NCBI GenBank assembly: GCA_009701105.1
Contig: WLKU01000031.1
Location: forward strand, 1-10,896
DNA length: 10,896 nucleotides
Reading direction: 5' to 3'
From: Actinomycetota bacterium
Lineage (GTDB): Bacteria; Actinomycetota; Acidimicrobiia; Acidimicrobiales; Ilumatobacteraceae
Shown here piece by piece: positions 1 through 6,035 of this stretch (position 1 is the stretch's first letter; each line of letters starts with the position of its first letter). The notes below the pieces were generated by a model. The model ran no database searches, was not told the origin of the DNA, and worked only from the letters and a program-made list of their open reading frames with translations. Both the position numbers and the translations under genes were made by a program.

Positions 1-1091
1 GCAGTATCAATGTCGGCATCAGTAGTGGTGTGGCCGAGGCTGAGCCTCAGAGCACCGTTTGTCCACTCGCGAGAAAGACCCATCGCTGCGAGCACATGAG
101 AAGGTTCCATCGCACCGCTTGCACAAGCCGATGCAGCCGAGGCGCACACGTCGGCTTGGTCGAGCAAAAACAACAATGCTTCGCTCTCAATACCTTTTAT
201 ACAGAGGTGAGCAACGCCCGGCACACGATGCTCGCGCGGCACTGTTTCGAGCACATCTGGCAATGCGGCAACGATGTCGTCTACAAGGCGATCACGCAAT
301 TTAGTAACTCGTTCCATTTCATCAGCTCGAGTGATGTCGGTGAAATGCAATGCAGTTGCTGCGCCAATGATGCCAGCAACGTTGTGTGTGCCGCTGCGCC
401 TATCGCGCTCTTGCCCACCGCCAAAGATCATTGGTTCAAGTTGTTTGCCGGCTTTCAACACCATGATGCCGACACCTTTTGGTCCACCAAATTTGTGTGC
501 CGATAACGAGAGCGCGTCTACAAGTGGTGTGATCTCGCGCAAGTCAATCCAGCATGCTGCTTGCACAGCGTCGGTGTGAAGCAAAGCGTTGGGTGCATGC
601 TTGCGCACAATGCGAGCAACGTCGCGCATTGGTGTGATTGTGCCAACTTCATTATTTACTGCCATCACTGACACCACAGTGATTGGCTTTTCTGGCGTTG
701 CTTCTTGCAACACGCGCGCCAAATCATCAAGGTCAACAGAACCAACATTGTTGACTCGAACCACTACGCCATCTACGTGCTCAACACAATGCAATACTGC
801 GTGATGCTCGGTTGCGGTACACACTGCTACTCCACCCAATTTGCGCACCGTGCCCAACACTGCAGAGTTATCGCCTTCAGTACCACCGCTCGTAAAAATC
901 ACTTCACCGGCATTGCACCCCAGCGCCTCAGCCACCACATCGCGGGCTTCGTCGAGTGCTTTGCGCGCAACCCGTGCAAACCGGTGCGACCCAGAAGGGT
1001 TGGCGTACAGGTTGTCGAGAAAGGGTGTCATGGCCTCGATTGCCTCGTGGCGCATGGGCGTTGAAGCCGCGTGGTCGAGGTACGTCACCAT
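1..1091 (-). CDS. iscS: Cysteine desulfurase, IscS/NifS family (3' end outside window)
   Basis: A PLP enzyme that takes sulfur from L-cysteine as an enzyme persulfide, supplying Fe-S cluster assembly and/or tRNA thiolation. Seen: the N-terminus MVTYLDHAASTPM is the family hallmark; the TEHHAV motif holds the PLP-stacking His; SLSAHKFGGPKG gives the Schiff-base lysine at residue 200 (bases 492-494); SACASG puts the persulfide cysteine at residue 323 (bases 123-125), followed by EPSHVL. 363 codons are visible and the reading stops in RLSLGHTTTDADID, close to the end of relatives, so probably only about ten residues are missing. The ATG at 1091 is chosen because the conserved fold begins directly after it; no clear ribosome binding site or -10 box precedes it. 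From memory the sequence most resembles the mycobacterial enzyme encoded beside mnmA, so mnmA may lie just outside the window (inference). It is about 3.3 kb from the NifU-type scaffold gene and not co-transcribed with it. Confidence 0.95.
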   Translation of the reverse strand, partial: MVTYLDHAASTPMRHEAIEAMTPFLDNLYANPSGSHRFARVARKALDEARDVVAEALGCNAGEVIFTSGGTEGDNSAVLGTVRKLGGVAVCTATEHHAVLHCVEHVDGVVVRVNNVGSVDLDDLARVLQEATPEKPITVVSVMAVNNEVGTITPMRDVARIVRKHAPNALLHTDAVQAACWIDLREITPLVDALSLSAHKFGGPKGVGIMVLKAGKQLEPMIFGGGQERDRRSGTHNVAGIIGAATALHFTDITRADEMERVTKLRDRLVDDIVAALPDVLETVPREHRVPGVAHLCIKGIESEALLFLLDQADVCASAASACASGAMEPSHVLAAMGLSREWTNGALRLSLGHTTTDADIDT

Positions 1092-1141
1092 CTGTTCAAG
1101 GGTACTACTGGTTTATTCACTGCAGGTGGTGGAATAGAGGT

Positions 1142-1900
1142 GTGGAGTATTCGCACAACCAGTACGGCGACGTGTTTGCCGACATCTATGACGACTGGTA
1201 TCACGACCTCGACAACATCACCGACGTCGTTGAGTTTGTGTTGCATCTTGCCGAAAGCAGCGCAGTTCTCGAACTTGGTGTTGGCACAGGCCGACTCGCA
1301 ATACCTATCGCTCAGGCTGGCGTAGCGAACGGAGTACAAGTTGTTGGTATCGATTCGTCACAAGCGATGCTCGACGAGTTACGTGCGAAACCCGATGGCG
1401 CGCTGGTCGATACATACCTCGGGCATATGGTGCGCGACATGCCAAGTGGTCCATTTGGTGTTGTGCTCATCGCCTACAACACGCTCTTCAATTTGCTGAC
1501 CGAACACGAGCAACGCGAATGCTTGCAACGTGCAGCGCAATGCCTCACACCGGGTGGCCACATCGTTGTCGACTGTTTCGTGCCAGACGATTCGCTCCCC
1601 GATCAGTTGACTGACGCGACACATCGAAGTACCTCAACAGGTCAGATCATGAGCAGGTGGCAGGTCAATCGCGATTCACAAGTCATCAGCGGAGTATTCA
1701 CCCAAGTTTCTGCCAATTCACCAGACATCTCTCGCCCCTATTCCGTGCGTTACGCATCAGTTGCCCAAGTTGACTTTATGGCACATGCGGCTGGTTTAGT
1801 TGTTGAGCAACGCTGGTCGTCATATGCACACGACGTATTTGCCGACAGCAGTGTGCGACAAATCACCGTCTACGGCATCGCGCCATCGACAAGTTCCTAG
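1142..1900 (+). CDS. Class I SAM-dependent methyltransferase
   Basis: A 252-residue Rossmann-fold methyltransferase of unknown substrate. Seen: an N-terminal YGDVFADIYDDWY segment, typical of small-molecule methyltransferases; motif I VLELGVGTG at residues 42-50 (SAM-binding glycine loop); an acidic residue D71 in VVGIDSSQ that would bind the SAM ribose; a later hydrophobic VVLIAYNTLFNL strand; and GGHIVVDCFVP as the post-core strand. The frame is open further upstream, to 956, but that part lies antisense to the cysteine desulfurase. The GTG at 1142 is preferred: it is just before the conserved start of the fold, with a GGTGG at 1128-1132, nine bases upstream. It diverges from the desulfurase across only 50 bases. 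The closest general family is the Methyltransf_25/11 group; no substrate can be read from the sequence. Confidence 0.88.
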   Translation: MEYSHNQYGDVFADIYDDWYHDLDNITDVVEFVLHLAESSAVLELGVGTGRLAIPIAQAGVANGVQVVGIDSSQAMLDELRAKPDGALVDTYLGHMVRDMPSGPFGVVLIAYNTLFNLLTEHEQRECLQRAAQCLTPGGHIVVDCFVPDDSLPDQLTDATHRSTSTGQIMSRWQVNRDSQVISGVFTQVSANSPDISRPYSVRYASVAQVDFMAHAAGLVVEQRWSSYAHDVFADSSVRQITVYGIAPSTSS

Positions 1901-1906
1901 TACCGT
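1901..1906 (+). promoter_or_regulatory. Candidate -10 box (TACCGT) for a leaderless transcript of the SRPBCC gene
   Basis: TACCGT begins at the base after the methyltransferase stop codon and ends 7 bases before the ATG at 1914. This is the spacing expected if transcription starts at the A of the start codon. No Shine-Dalgarno sequence is present and no clear -35 was seen. The support is that the same arrangement recurs at several other starts in the window. Confidence 0.4.
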
Positions 1907-1913
1907 TTTCGTT

Positions 1914-2363
1914 ATGGGAAAAATTCGCGTCAGCATTGATCTACAAGCCACACCACAGCGAGTGTGGGAAGTTGTCGAACCAGTCGAGCGTCACATTGAC
2001 TGGATGGCTGACGCCGTCGCCATTCGCTTTATCGGTGAGCAAACTCGCGATGTAGGTACATCATTTTTCTGCGACACCAAAGTTGGGCCAATCAAACTTG
2101 TCGACCGTATGGAAATCACCGAATGGATTCCTGAGCGCGTCATGGGTGTGCGTCACGTAGGCATTGTGACCGGCACGGGCAAGTTCACACTTGATCCAAT
2201 CGACAACGGCACTCGTACGAGATTTACTTGGGCCGAAGAACTGATCTTCCCGTGGTGGCTCGGCGGAGCGATCGGATCATTTGTTGGCGGCAAGCTCGTG
2301 ATGCGAGGCATCTGGAAGCGAAACCTGAAGAAGCTAAAGCAACTCGTCGAAGTCGCCGCCTAA
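1914..2363 (+). CDS. SRPBCC (polyketide cyclase/START-like) family protein
   Basis: A 149-residue protein with the helix-grip pattern of the SRPBCC superfamily, whose members bind hydrophobic ligands in a deep cavity. Seen: the opening strand KIRVSIDLQATPQRVWEVV, with the classic 'ATPQRVWE' entry into the first helix; then alternating strands with WIPERVMGVRHVG and GTRTRFTWAEEL; and a long amphipathic C-terminal helix (about residues 116-147) ending in a lysine-rich stretch. A GGAIGSFVGGKL segment gives the final helix a glycine-rich start. The ATG at 1914 is chosen because the first strand starts immediately after it; the same frame is open further upstream, inside the methyltransferase gene, but that reading has no family resemblance. 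It lies 13 bases after the methyltransferase, so the two may be co-transcribed as well as having a separate promoter. Ligand and role are unknown. Confidence 0.85.
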   Translation: MGKIRVSIDLQATPQRVWEVVEPVERHIDWMADAVAIRFIGEQTRDVGTSFFCDTKVGPIKLVDRMEITEWIPERVMGVRHVGIVTGTGKFTLDPIDNGTRTRFTWAEELIFPWWLGGAIGSFVGGKLVMRGIWKRNLKKLKQLVEVAA

Positions 2364-2374
2364 GCATCCCCTAT

Positions 2375-2680
2375 TTAGAGGGCGCGCAGAAATGCCGTTG
2401 TAGCGGCACCAAGAATGACAACGACAATCAGTGGCAGTTTGCGCCATGCCGCAATGATCGCTACTCCTAAACCAATTGCTCGCTCATCAAGTGCATACGA
2501 CTGGCCGCTCGTAAATGAAGAGTTGAACACCAGTGCCGCTAAGAGTGCAGCCGGAATCAACATGAGACAGCGAGACAACACATCGGGAAGTTTGCGCGAA
2601 CCAACAACAACAAAACCAAGCATCTTGAATGCGTAGGCGCCAATAGACAGCCAGATCACAAGTGCCCACGACATGTTCAT
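2375..2680 (-). CDS. azlD: AzlD-type branched-chain amino acid transport subunit
   Basis: A 101-residue, almost wholly hydrophobic protein with three to four predicted membrane helices. In known systems AzlD is the small partner of AzlC, and together they export branched-chain amino acids. Seen: conserved-looking KMLGFVVVGSRKLPDVLSRCLMLIP, with its charged loop between helices, matches the AzlD pattern; the last helix is LPLIVVVILGAATTAFLR. The start overlaps the azlC stop as ATGA (2677-2680), a translational-coupling junction, with a GGGG about 8 bases upstream. It ends 11 bases from the convergent SRPBCC gene, with no hairpin terminator visible between them. Confidence 0.88.
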   Translation of the reverse strand: MNMSWALVIWLSIGAYAFKMLGFVVVGSRKLPDVLSRCLMLIPAALLAALVFNSSFTSGQSYALDERAIGLGVAIIAAWRKLPLIVVVILGAATTAFLRAL

Positions 2681-3372
2681 TGATCTGCCCCTGTTATGGC
2701 CGATGAAGCAGTGGGTCGCAAGCCAACAAAGATCGCAAGTCCAGAAGCCAAAATCGGCAGGCCAATTGGCACAAATGGCGCAAGCACCACGCTGATCAGC
2801 GCGCCACCGGCTGCAGCAAAACGACCGTTGATTGTTTTGAGGTGTGGAAACAACATCGCTACGTATGCGGCAGTGAAACCAACATCGAGTCCAAACGTAT
2901 GAGGGTCAATCGCGCTCCCCAGCACTGCACCAAGCAATGTGCCCAAGTTCCACAATGAAAAAAGCGCGATCGCTGTAGTCCAAAATGCAATCTTTTGTAA
3001 ACGCGGATTCGTTTGCGCCGTCATCATTGCAGTTGTCTCGTCAATGACGAAGTGTGCCGCGAGCAATCGCTTTCCAAGTGATTCGTTGAAATATGGCGAG
3101 AGCGCAAGCCCATACACACCGTTGCGACCAGCGAGCAACAACGCACCACCAAGTGCGCCGCCCACCGAACCACCTGTGCCAATCACAGTCATCGCCGACA
3201 TTTGTGATGCACCAGTAAACGTAAAGAAACTCAACGCGCATGCTTGCCACACATTTGCGCCTGCTCCAACAGCAAGCACTCCAAATGCCAAAGCAAAAAC
3301 GCCTACTGCCCCACTTAACGCCAAAGCCGATGTAACGACTGGACGAACTTCTGGTTCAAGACGAAACTTCAT
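2677..3372 (-). CDS. azlC: AzlC-type branched-chain amino acid exporter subunit
   Basis: A 231-residue integral membrane protein and the large subunit of an AzlCD exporter. Seen: a glycine-rich first helix (SGAVGVFALAFGVLAVGAGA), then FTGASQMSAM at about residues 52-61, a hallmark region of the family, followed by repeated glycine/alanine-rich helices and the LSPYF and HFVIDETTAMM segments typical of AzlC. The last two helices (about 186-222) are also hydrophobic. It begins 6 bases after the meaB stop and overlaps azlD by four bases, so the three are clearly one transcript. Substrate assignment (leucine, isoleucine, valine or analogues) comes from the family and is not visible in the sequence. 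Confidence 0.9.
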   Translation of the reverse strand: MKFRLEPEVRPVVTSALALSGAVGVFALAFGVLAVGAGANVWQACALSFFTFTGASQMSAMTVIGTGGSVGGALGGALLLAGRNGVYGLALSPYFNESLGKRLLAAHFVIDETTAMMTAQTNPRLQKIAFWTTAIALFSLWNLGTLLGAVLGSAIDPHTFGLDVGFTAAYVAMLFPHLKTINGRFAAAGGALISVVLAPFVPIGLPILASGLAIFVGLRPTASSAITGADQ

Positions 3373-3378
3373 TGACTA

Positions 3379-4341
3379 TTAGGCCTTAATGCCTTTCAGC
3401 ATGTCATCAGCTGCAGTCCATGGGTCAAGTTCATTCTCGAGAACTTTGTTTTGCAGTGCATCCCACTCGCTACCCGAGCAGATTTCGCGGGCTCGATTTT
3501 CAAGCCTGCGCTCCACAATCTCTCGCAATTCTTCACGCAAGCGAAATGAACGGCGGCGCTGCAACAAACCAGTGGTAGTGCTGTGCTCGCGATGTTGAGC
3601 AACCGTATTCCACAGTTCTTCTACGCCTTCGCCCGATGTTGCAGTTGTTTGCAAAATTGGTGGTCGCCATGCGTCATGCGCAAGGTCTGAAAGATCAAGC
3701 ATCTGTTCAAGATCGCGCCGCGTTTCGTCAGCACCTTTGCGGTCAGCTTTGTTGATCACAAATATATCCGCAATCTCCATGAGGCCAGCCTTGTTGGCTT
3801 GCACCGCGTCACCCCAACCTGGGTTCACAACAACAATCGTGGTGTCGGCTTTGCCTGCGATCTCTACTTCCACTTGGCCAACGCCAACTGTCTCAACCAA
3901 AATCCACGGGCAACCAACTGCGTCCAACAAACGAATCGCTTCTGTTGTTGCAAGCGACAATCCACCAAGATGTCCACGTGTTGCCATGCTGCGAATAAAC
4001 ACACCGGTGTCAGTTGAATGGTCTTGCATGCGCACTCTGTCACCAAGAATTGCACCACCAGTAAATGGTGAAGAGGGATCGATCGCAAGCACAGCAACAT
4101 TCAGATCTTGTGCGCGCAAGTGTCCGATCACTGCGCTTGTCAGTGTGCTCTTGCCAGCACCCGGCGCACCAGTAATACCCACGGTGTAAGCATTGCCACT
4201 TTTTGGATACGTGAGTCGACCAATTGTGCGCGCGTCATCACCGCCGCGTTCAATCAACGACAACAAACGTGCAAGCGAACCACGATCACCGTTTACTGCG
4301 CTCGCAAACAGCGCAGTTGGATCAGTGACGCGGGATGCCAC
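3379..4341 (-). CDS. meaB: MeaB/ArgK-family GTPase (methylmalonyl-CoA mutase chaperone)
   Basis: A 320-residue G3E-group P-loop GTPase. Characterised members (MeaB, human MMAA) protect and reload adenosylcobalamin-dependent methylmalonyl-CoA mutase or related mutases. Seen: Walker A GAPGAGKS at residues 58-65; the family signature DPSSPFTGGAILGDRVRM at 88-105; ETVGVGQ at 150-156 as the switch/Walker B region; the guanine-specificity motif NKAD at 197-200; and a C-terminal helical arm from about residue 255. The start is GTG at 4341, three bases after the stop of the NifU-type gene. No mutase gene is in this window, so its client would be encoded elsewhere. Older annotations call the family an arginine/lysine transport ATPase (ArgK); the motifs fit the MeaB role better. 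Confidence 0.93.
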   Translation of the reverse strand: MASRVTDPTALFASAVNGDRGSLARLLSLIERGGDDARTIGRLTYPKSGNAYTVGITGAPGAGKSTLTSAVIGHLRAQDLNVAVLAIDPSSPFTGGAILGDRVRMQDHSTDTGVFIRSMATRGHLGGLSLATTEAIRLLDAVGCPWILVETVGVGQVEVEIAGKADTTIVVVNPGWGDAVQANKAGLMEIADIFVINKADRKGADETRRDLEQMLDLSDLAHDAWRPPILQTTATSGEGVEELWNTVAQHREHSTTTGLLQRRRSFRLREELREIVERRLENRAREICSGSEWDALQNKVLENELDPWTAADDMLKGIKA

Positions 4342-4344
4342 CAG

Positions 4345-4575
4345 TTATACCGCCACGACCTCGGTGACGCCGTCAACACGGTCACGCATAATTCGCTCGA
4401 TGCCGGCTTTCAAAGTTTGGTCCGATGCCGGGCATGTGCCGCAGGCGCCAACCAAAGTTACCTTCACGATTCCCGTTACTTCATCAACTTCTTGCAGCAC
4501 GATGTCGCCGCCGTCGGCCTGGAGCGCTGGCCGAATGACCTCGATTGTTTCCTCTACCTGCGTTCGCATTGTCAC
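4345..4575 (-). CDS. NifU C-terminal-domain protein (Fe-S scaffold/carrier)
   Basis: A 76-residue standalone NifU C-terminal (Nfu-type) domain. Seen: an RPALQADGGDIVL N-terminal segment with the family's conserved DGGD; a central VTLVGACGTCPASDQTLKAGIE block with the CGTC motif at C45-C48, the two cysteines that bind a cluster across a dimer; and a short C-terminal strand VTEVVAV. The GTG at 4575 is chosen over the in-frame ATG at 4569 because a GGAG lies 7 bases upstream of the former but 13 from the latter. It is the first gene of the operon with meaB, azlC and azlD. Standalone Nfu domains deliver clusters to target enzymes. The desulfurase that could supply sulfur is at the left end of the window, in a separate unit. 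Confidence 0.92.
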   Translation of the reverse strand: MTMRTQVEETIEVIRPALQADGGDIVLQEVDEVTGIVKVTLVGACGTCPASDQTLKAGIERIMRDRVDGVTEVVAV

Positions 4576-4582
4576 TGAAGTT

Positions 4583-4586
4583 CTCC
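4583..4586 (-). promoter_or_regulatory. Ribosome binding site (GGAG) deciding the GTG start of the NifU-type gene
   Basis: On the minus strand GGAG stands 7 bases before the GTG at 4575 and 13 bases before the ATG at 4569, so the GTG is the better-placed start. Confidence 0.55.
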
Positions 4587-4604
4587 GATTCGTTTGCTCG
4601 CCTC

Positions 4605-4610
4605 TACGAT
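4605..4610 (+). promoter_or_regulatory. Candidate -10 box (TACGAT) for a leaderless transcript of the small membrane-protein gene
   Basis: TACGAT ends 6 bases before the GTG at 4617; a transcript would begin at or within a base or two of the start codon. No clear -35 was seen. Confidence 0.35.
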
Positions 4611-4616
4611 ACGGGG

Positions 4617-4772
4617 GTGCTTGCTCATCAGGGTGGTTGGGACGAAATCTTGCTGGTTGCAGGGCCGATTGCCGTCATTGTGTTGGTGCTGTGGCAAGCA
4701 ACACGCCGAGCCGATCGCCAAGTAGCCGAGCGTGAAAGCCTTGTGGATTCAGCGCCTACGAACGGCGAGTAA
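4617..4772 (+). CDS. Small single-pass membrane protein, 51 residues
   Basis: Starts VLAHQGGWDEILLVAGP (first residue read as Met) and continues into a single hydrophobic helix (about residues 11-27: ILLVAGPIAVIVLVLW). It ends in a charged cytoplasm-like tail (QATRRADRQVAERES). The layout, with a short N-terminus, one helix and a basic/acidic tail, suggests an inner-membrane microprotein. The frame is open further upstream to an ATG at 4545, but that would run across the divergent NifU-type start; the GTG at 4617 follows a -10-like box and directly precedes the plausible protein. The last 17 bases overlap the 3' end of murA on the other strand. From memory, short proteins with a similar 'GGWDE' start before one helix occur in related actinobacteria, but I cannot name a family. 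Confidence 0.62.
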   Translation: MLAHQGGWDEILLVAGPIAVIVLVLWQATRRADRQVAERESLVDSAPTNGE

Positions 4773-6012
4773 CAAGGCCGCCAAGAGCAGCCAATTTGCC
4801 AACTAGGTCGTCATAGCCACGATCAATGTGATGAATGTCGTTGATCACTGTCTCACCACTCGCAACCAAACCAGCCACAACTAGCGCTGCGCCTGCGCGA
4901 ATGTCGGGAGCATTGACCGATGCACCAACCAACTGGTCGACTCCGCGAATTACTGCATGATGCCCGTCAATACGGATGTCGGCGCCAAGTTTTTGCAATT
5001 CATCGACGTAGCGGAACCGCCCCGGGTACAAATTCTCCGTTGCAATTCCTGTTCCGCTTGCAATGCTGAGCATGCCAACAAGCAGAGGCTTGTAGTCGGT
5101 AGCAATTCCTGGGTATGGCAGCGTTGCAAAATCAATTGATCGCAACCGATCAGATGCAACAACACGCAAGCCATCAGCTTGAGGTGTGATGCTGACACCC
5201 ATTTCTGCATATCTGTTGAGCAGCATCTCCATATGTTCAGCACGAGCTCCACGCACAAATACATCGCCACCCGTTACGGCAACCGCAGCAATATAGGTGG
5301 CAGCTTGCACTCGGTCATTTATTACTTCGTGAGTTACTGCATGCAGTGTCGACGGCGACACACCAGTGATTGTCAACTTGGCCGTGCCAACGCCCGCAAC
5401 ATTTGCGCCCATTTTGTTGAGCATGTTGCACAGGTCGCCGATTTCTGGTTCGCGCGCAGCATTATCAATCACAGTTAATCCGTCGGCAAGCACGGCTGCC
5501 ATCAAAATATTTTCTGTTGCGCCAACACTCGGAAACTTGAGTGTGATTTGTGCACCATGCAGATGTGTTGCTGTTGCCTTCACACCATCGCGAGTTAAAT
5601 CAAAGATCGCACCCATCGCTTCAAGTCCGGCAACATGCAAGTCGATTGGGCGTGAACCGAAATCGTCACCGCCAGGCATTGCAATGTCAACGTGGCCGTA
5701 TTTGCCGAGCAATGGACCAAGCAGGTTGATAGATGCACGAATTCGGTCGACTAATTCAAATGGAGCAACCGGCGTGATATTGCCACTATTGATGAGTAAC
5801 AATTCATGTGCATCGAGGCGTTGTGTCGACATGCCAAGTGCTTCGAGCAACTCGCACATTGTCCTTACGTCGGCAATGTCGGGCACGTTCGTGAGACGAA
5901 ACTCCCCTTCTGCAAGCAATGTTGCAGCCATCAGTTTGAGCACCGAGTTTTTTGCTCCTGGCACTTGCACCTCGCCGTGAAGCATGGATGAGCGCTGGAC
6001 AACGATTTGCAT
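4756..6012 (-). CDS. murA: UDP-N-acetylglucosamine 1-carboxyvinyltransferase with Asp in place of the catalytic Cys
   Basis: Catalyses the first committed step of peptidoglycan synthesis, transferring enolpyruvate from PEP to UDP-GlcNAc in the cytoplasm. Length 418 residues matches the family. Seen: VPGAKNSVLK with lysine 21 at the substrate site; the active-site loop MPGGDDFGSRPIDLH at 112-126, where the usual Cys of PGGCAIGARP is Asp116 (GAC, bases 5665-5667); PSVGATENILMAAVLA; PYPGIATDYKP, which carries the conserved catalytic Asp; and ENLYPGRFRYVDEL and DIRAGAALVVAGLVA near the end. A Cys-to-Asp change here is known from Mycobacterium tuberculosis and Chlamydia MurA: it retains activity but removes the cysteine that fosfomycin alkylates. 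The start is ATG at 6012, 23 bases from the divergent MFS start, with no ribosome binding site visible. Confidence 0.96.
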   Translation of the reverse strand: MQIVVQRSSMLHGEVQVPGAKNSVLKLMAATLLAEGEFRLTNVPDIADVRTMCELLEALGMSTQRLDAHELLLINSGNITPVAPFELVDRIRASINLLGPLLGKYGHVDIAMPGGDDFGSRPIDLHVAGLEAMGAIFDLTRDGVKATATHLHGAQITLKFPSVGATENILMAAVLADGLTVIDNAAREPEIGDLCNMLNKMGANVAGVGTAKLTITGVSPSTLHAVTHEVINDRVQAATYIAAVAVTGGDVFVRGARAEHMEMLLNRYAEMGVSITPQADGLRVVASDRLRSIDFATLPYPGIATDYKPLLVGMLSIASGTGIATENLYPGRFRYVDELQKLGADIRIDGHHAVIRGVDQLVGASVNAPDIRAGAALVVAGLVASGETVINDIHHIDRGYDDLVGKLAALGGLVTRRS

Positions 6013-6023
6013 GGCGTATTCAG

Positions 6024-6029
6024 TATGCT
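6024..6029 (+). promoter_or_regulatory. Candidate -10 box (TATGCT) for a leaderless MFS transcript
   Basis: TATGCT ends 6 bases before the GTG at 6036 and lies in the 23-base gap between the divergent murA and MFS starts. On the opposite strand the overlapping CATACT (6022-6027 as read on the plus strand) could serve murA, 9 bases before its ATG. If both are real, two RNA polymerases compete for the same DNA. Confidence 0.4.
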
Positions 6030-6035
6030 CGCGCG

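Noticed and set aside
30..804. Long plus-strand open frames opposite the cysteine desulfurase
   Set aside because: They are antisense to a gene with all catalytic motifs and their translations are low-complexity, Cys/Arg/Thr-rich with no family resemblance.
956..1141. Upstream start (956) for the methyltransferase
   Set aside because: The extra residues lie antisense to the desulfurase N-terminus and resemble no methyltransferase; the fold begins right after the GTG at 1142.
5366..5980. A 204-residue plus-strand open frame opposite murA
   Set aside because: Ser/Pro/Ala-rich translation with no motif; it is a shadow of a well-supported essential gene.
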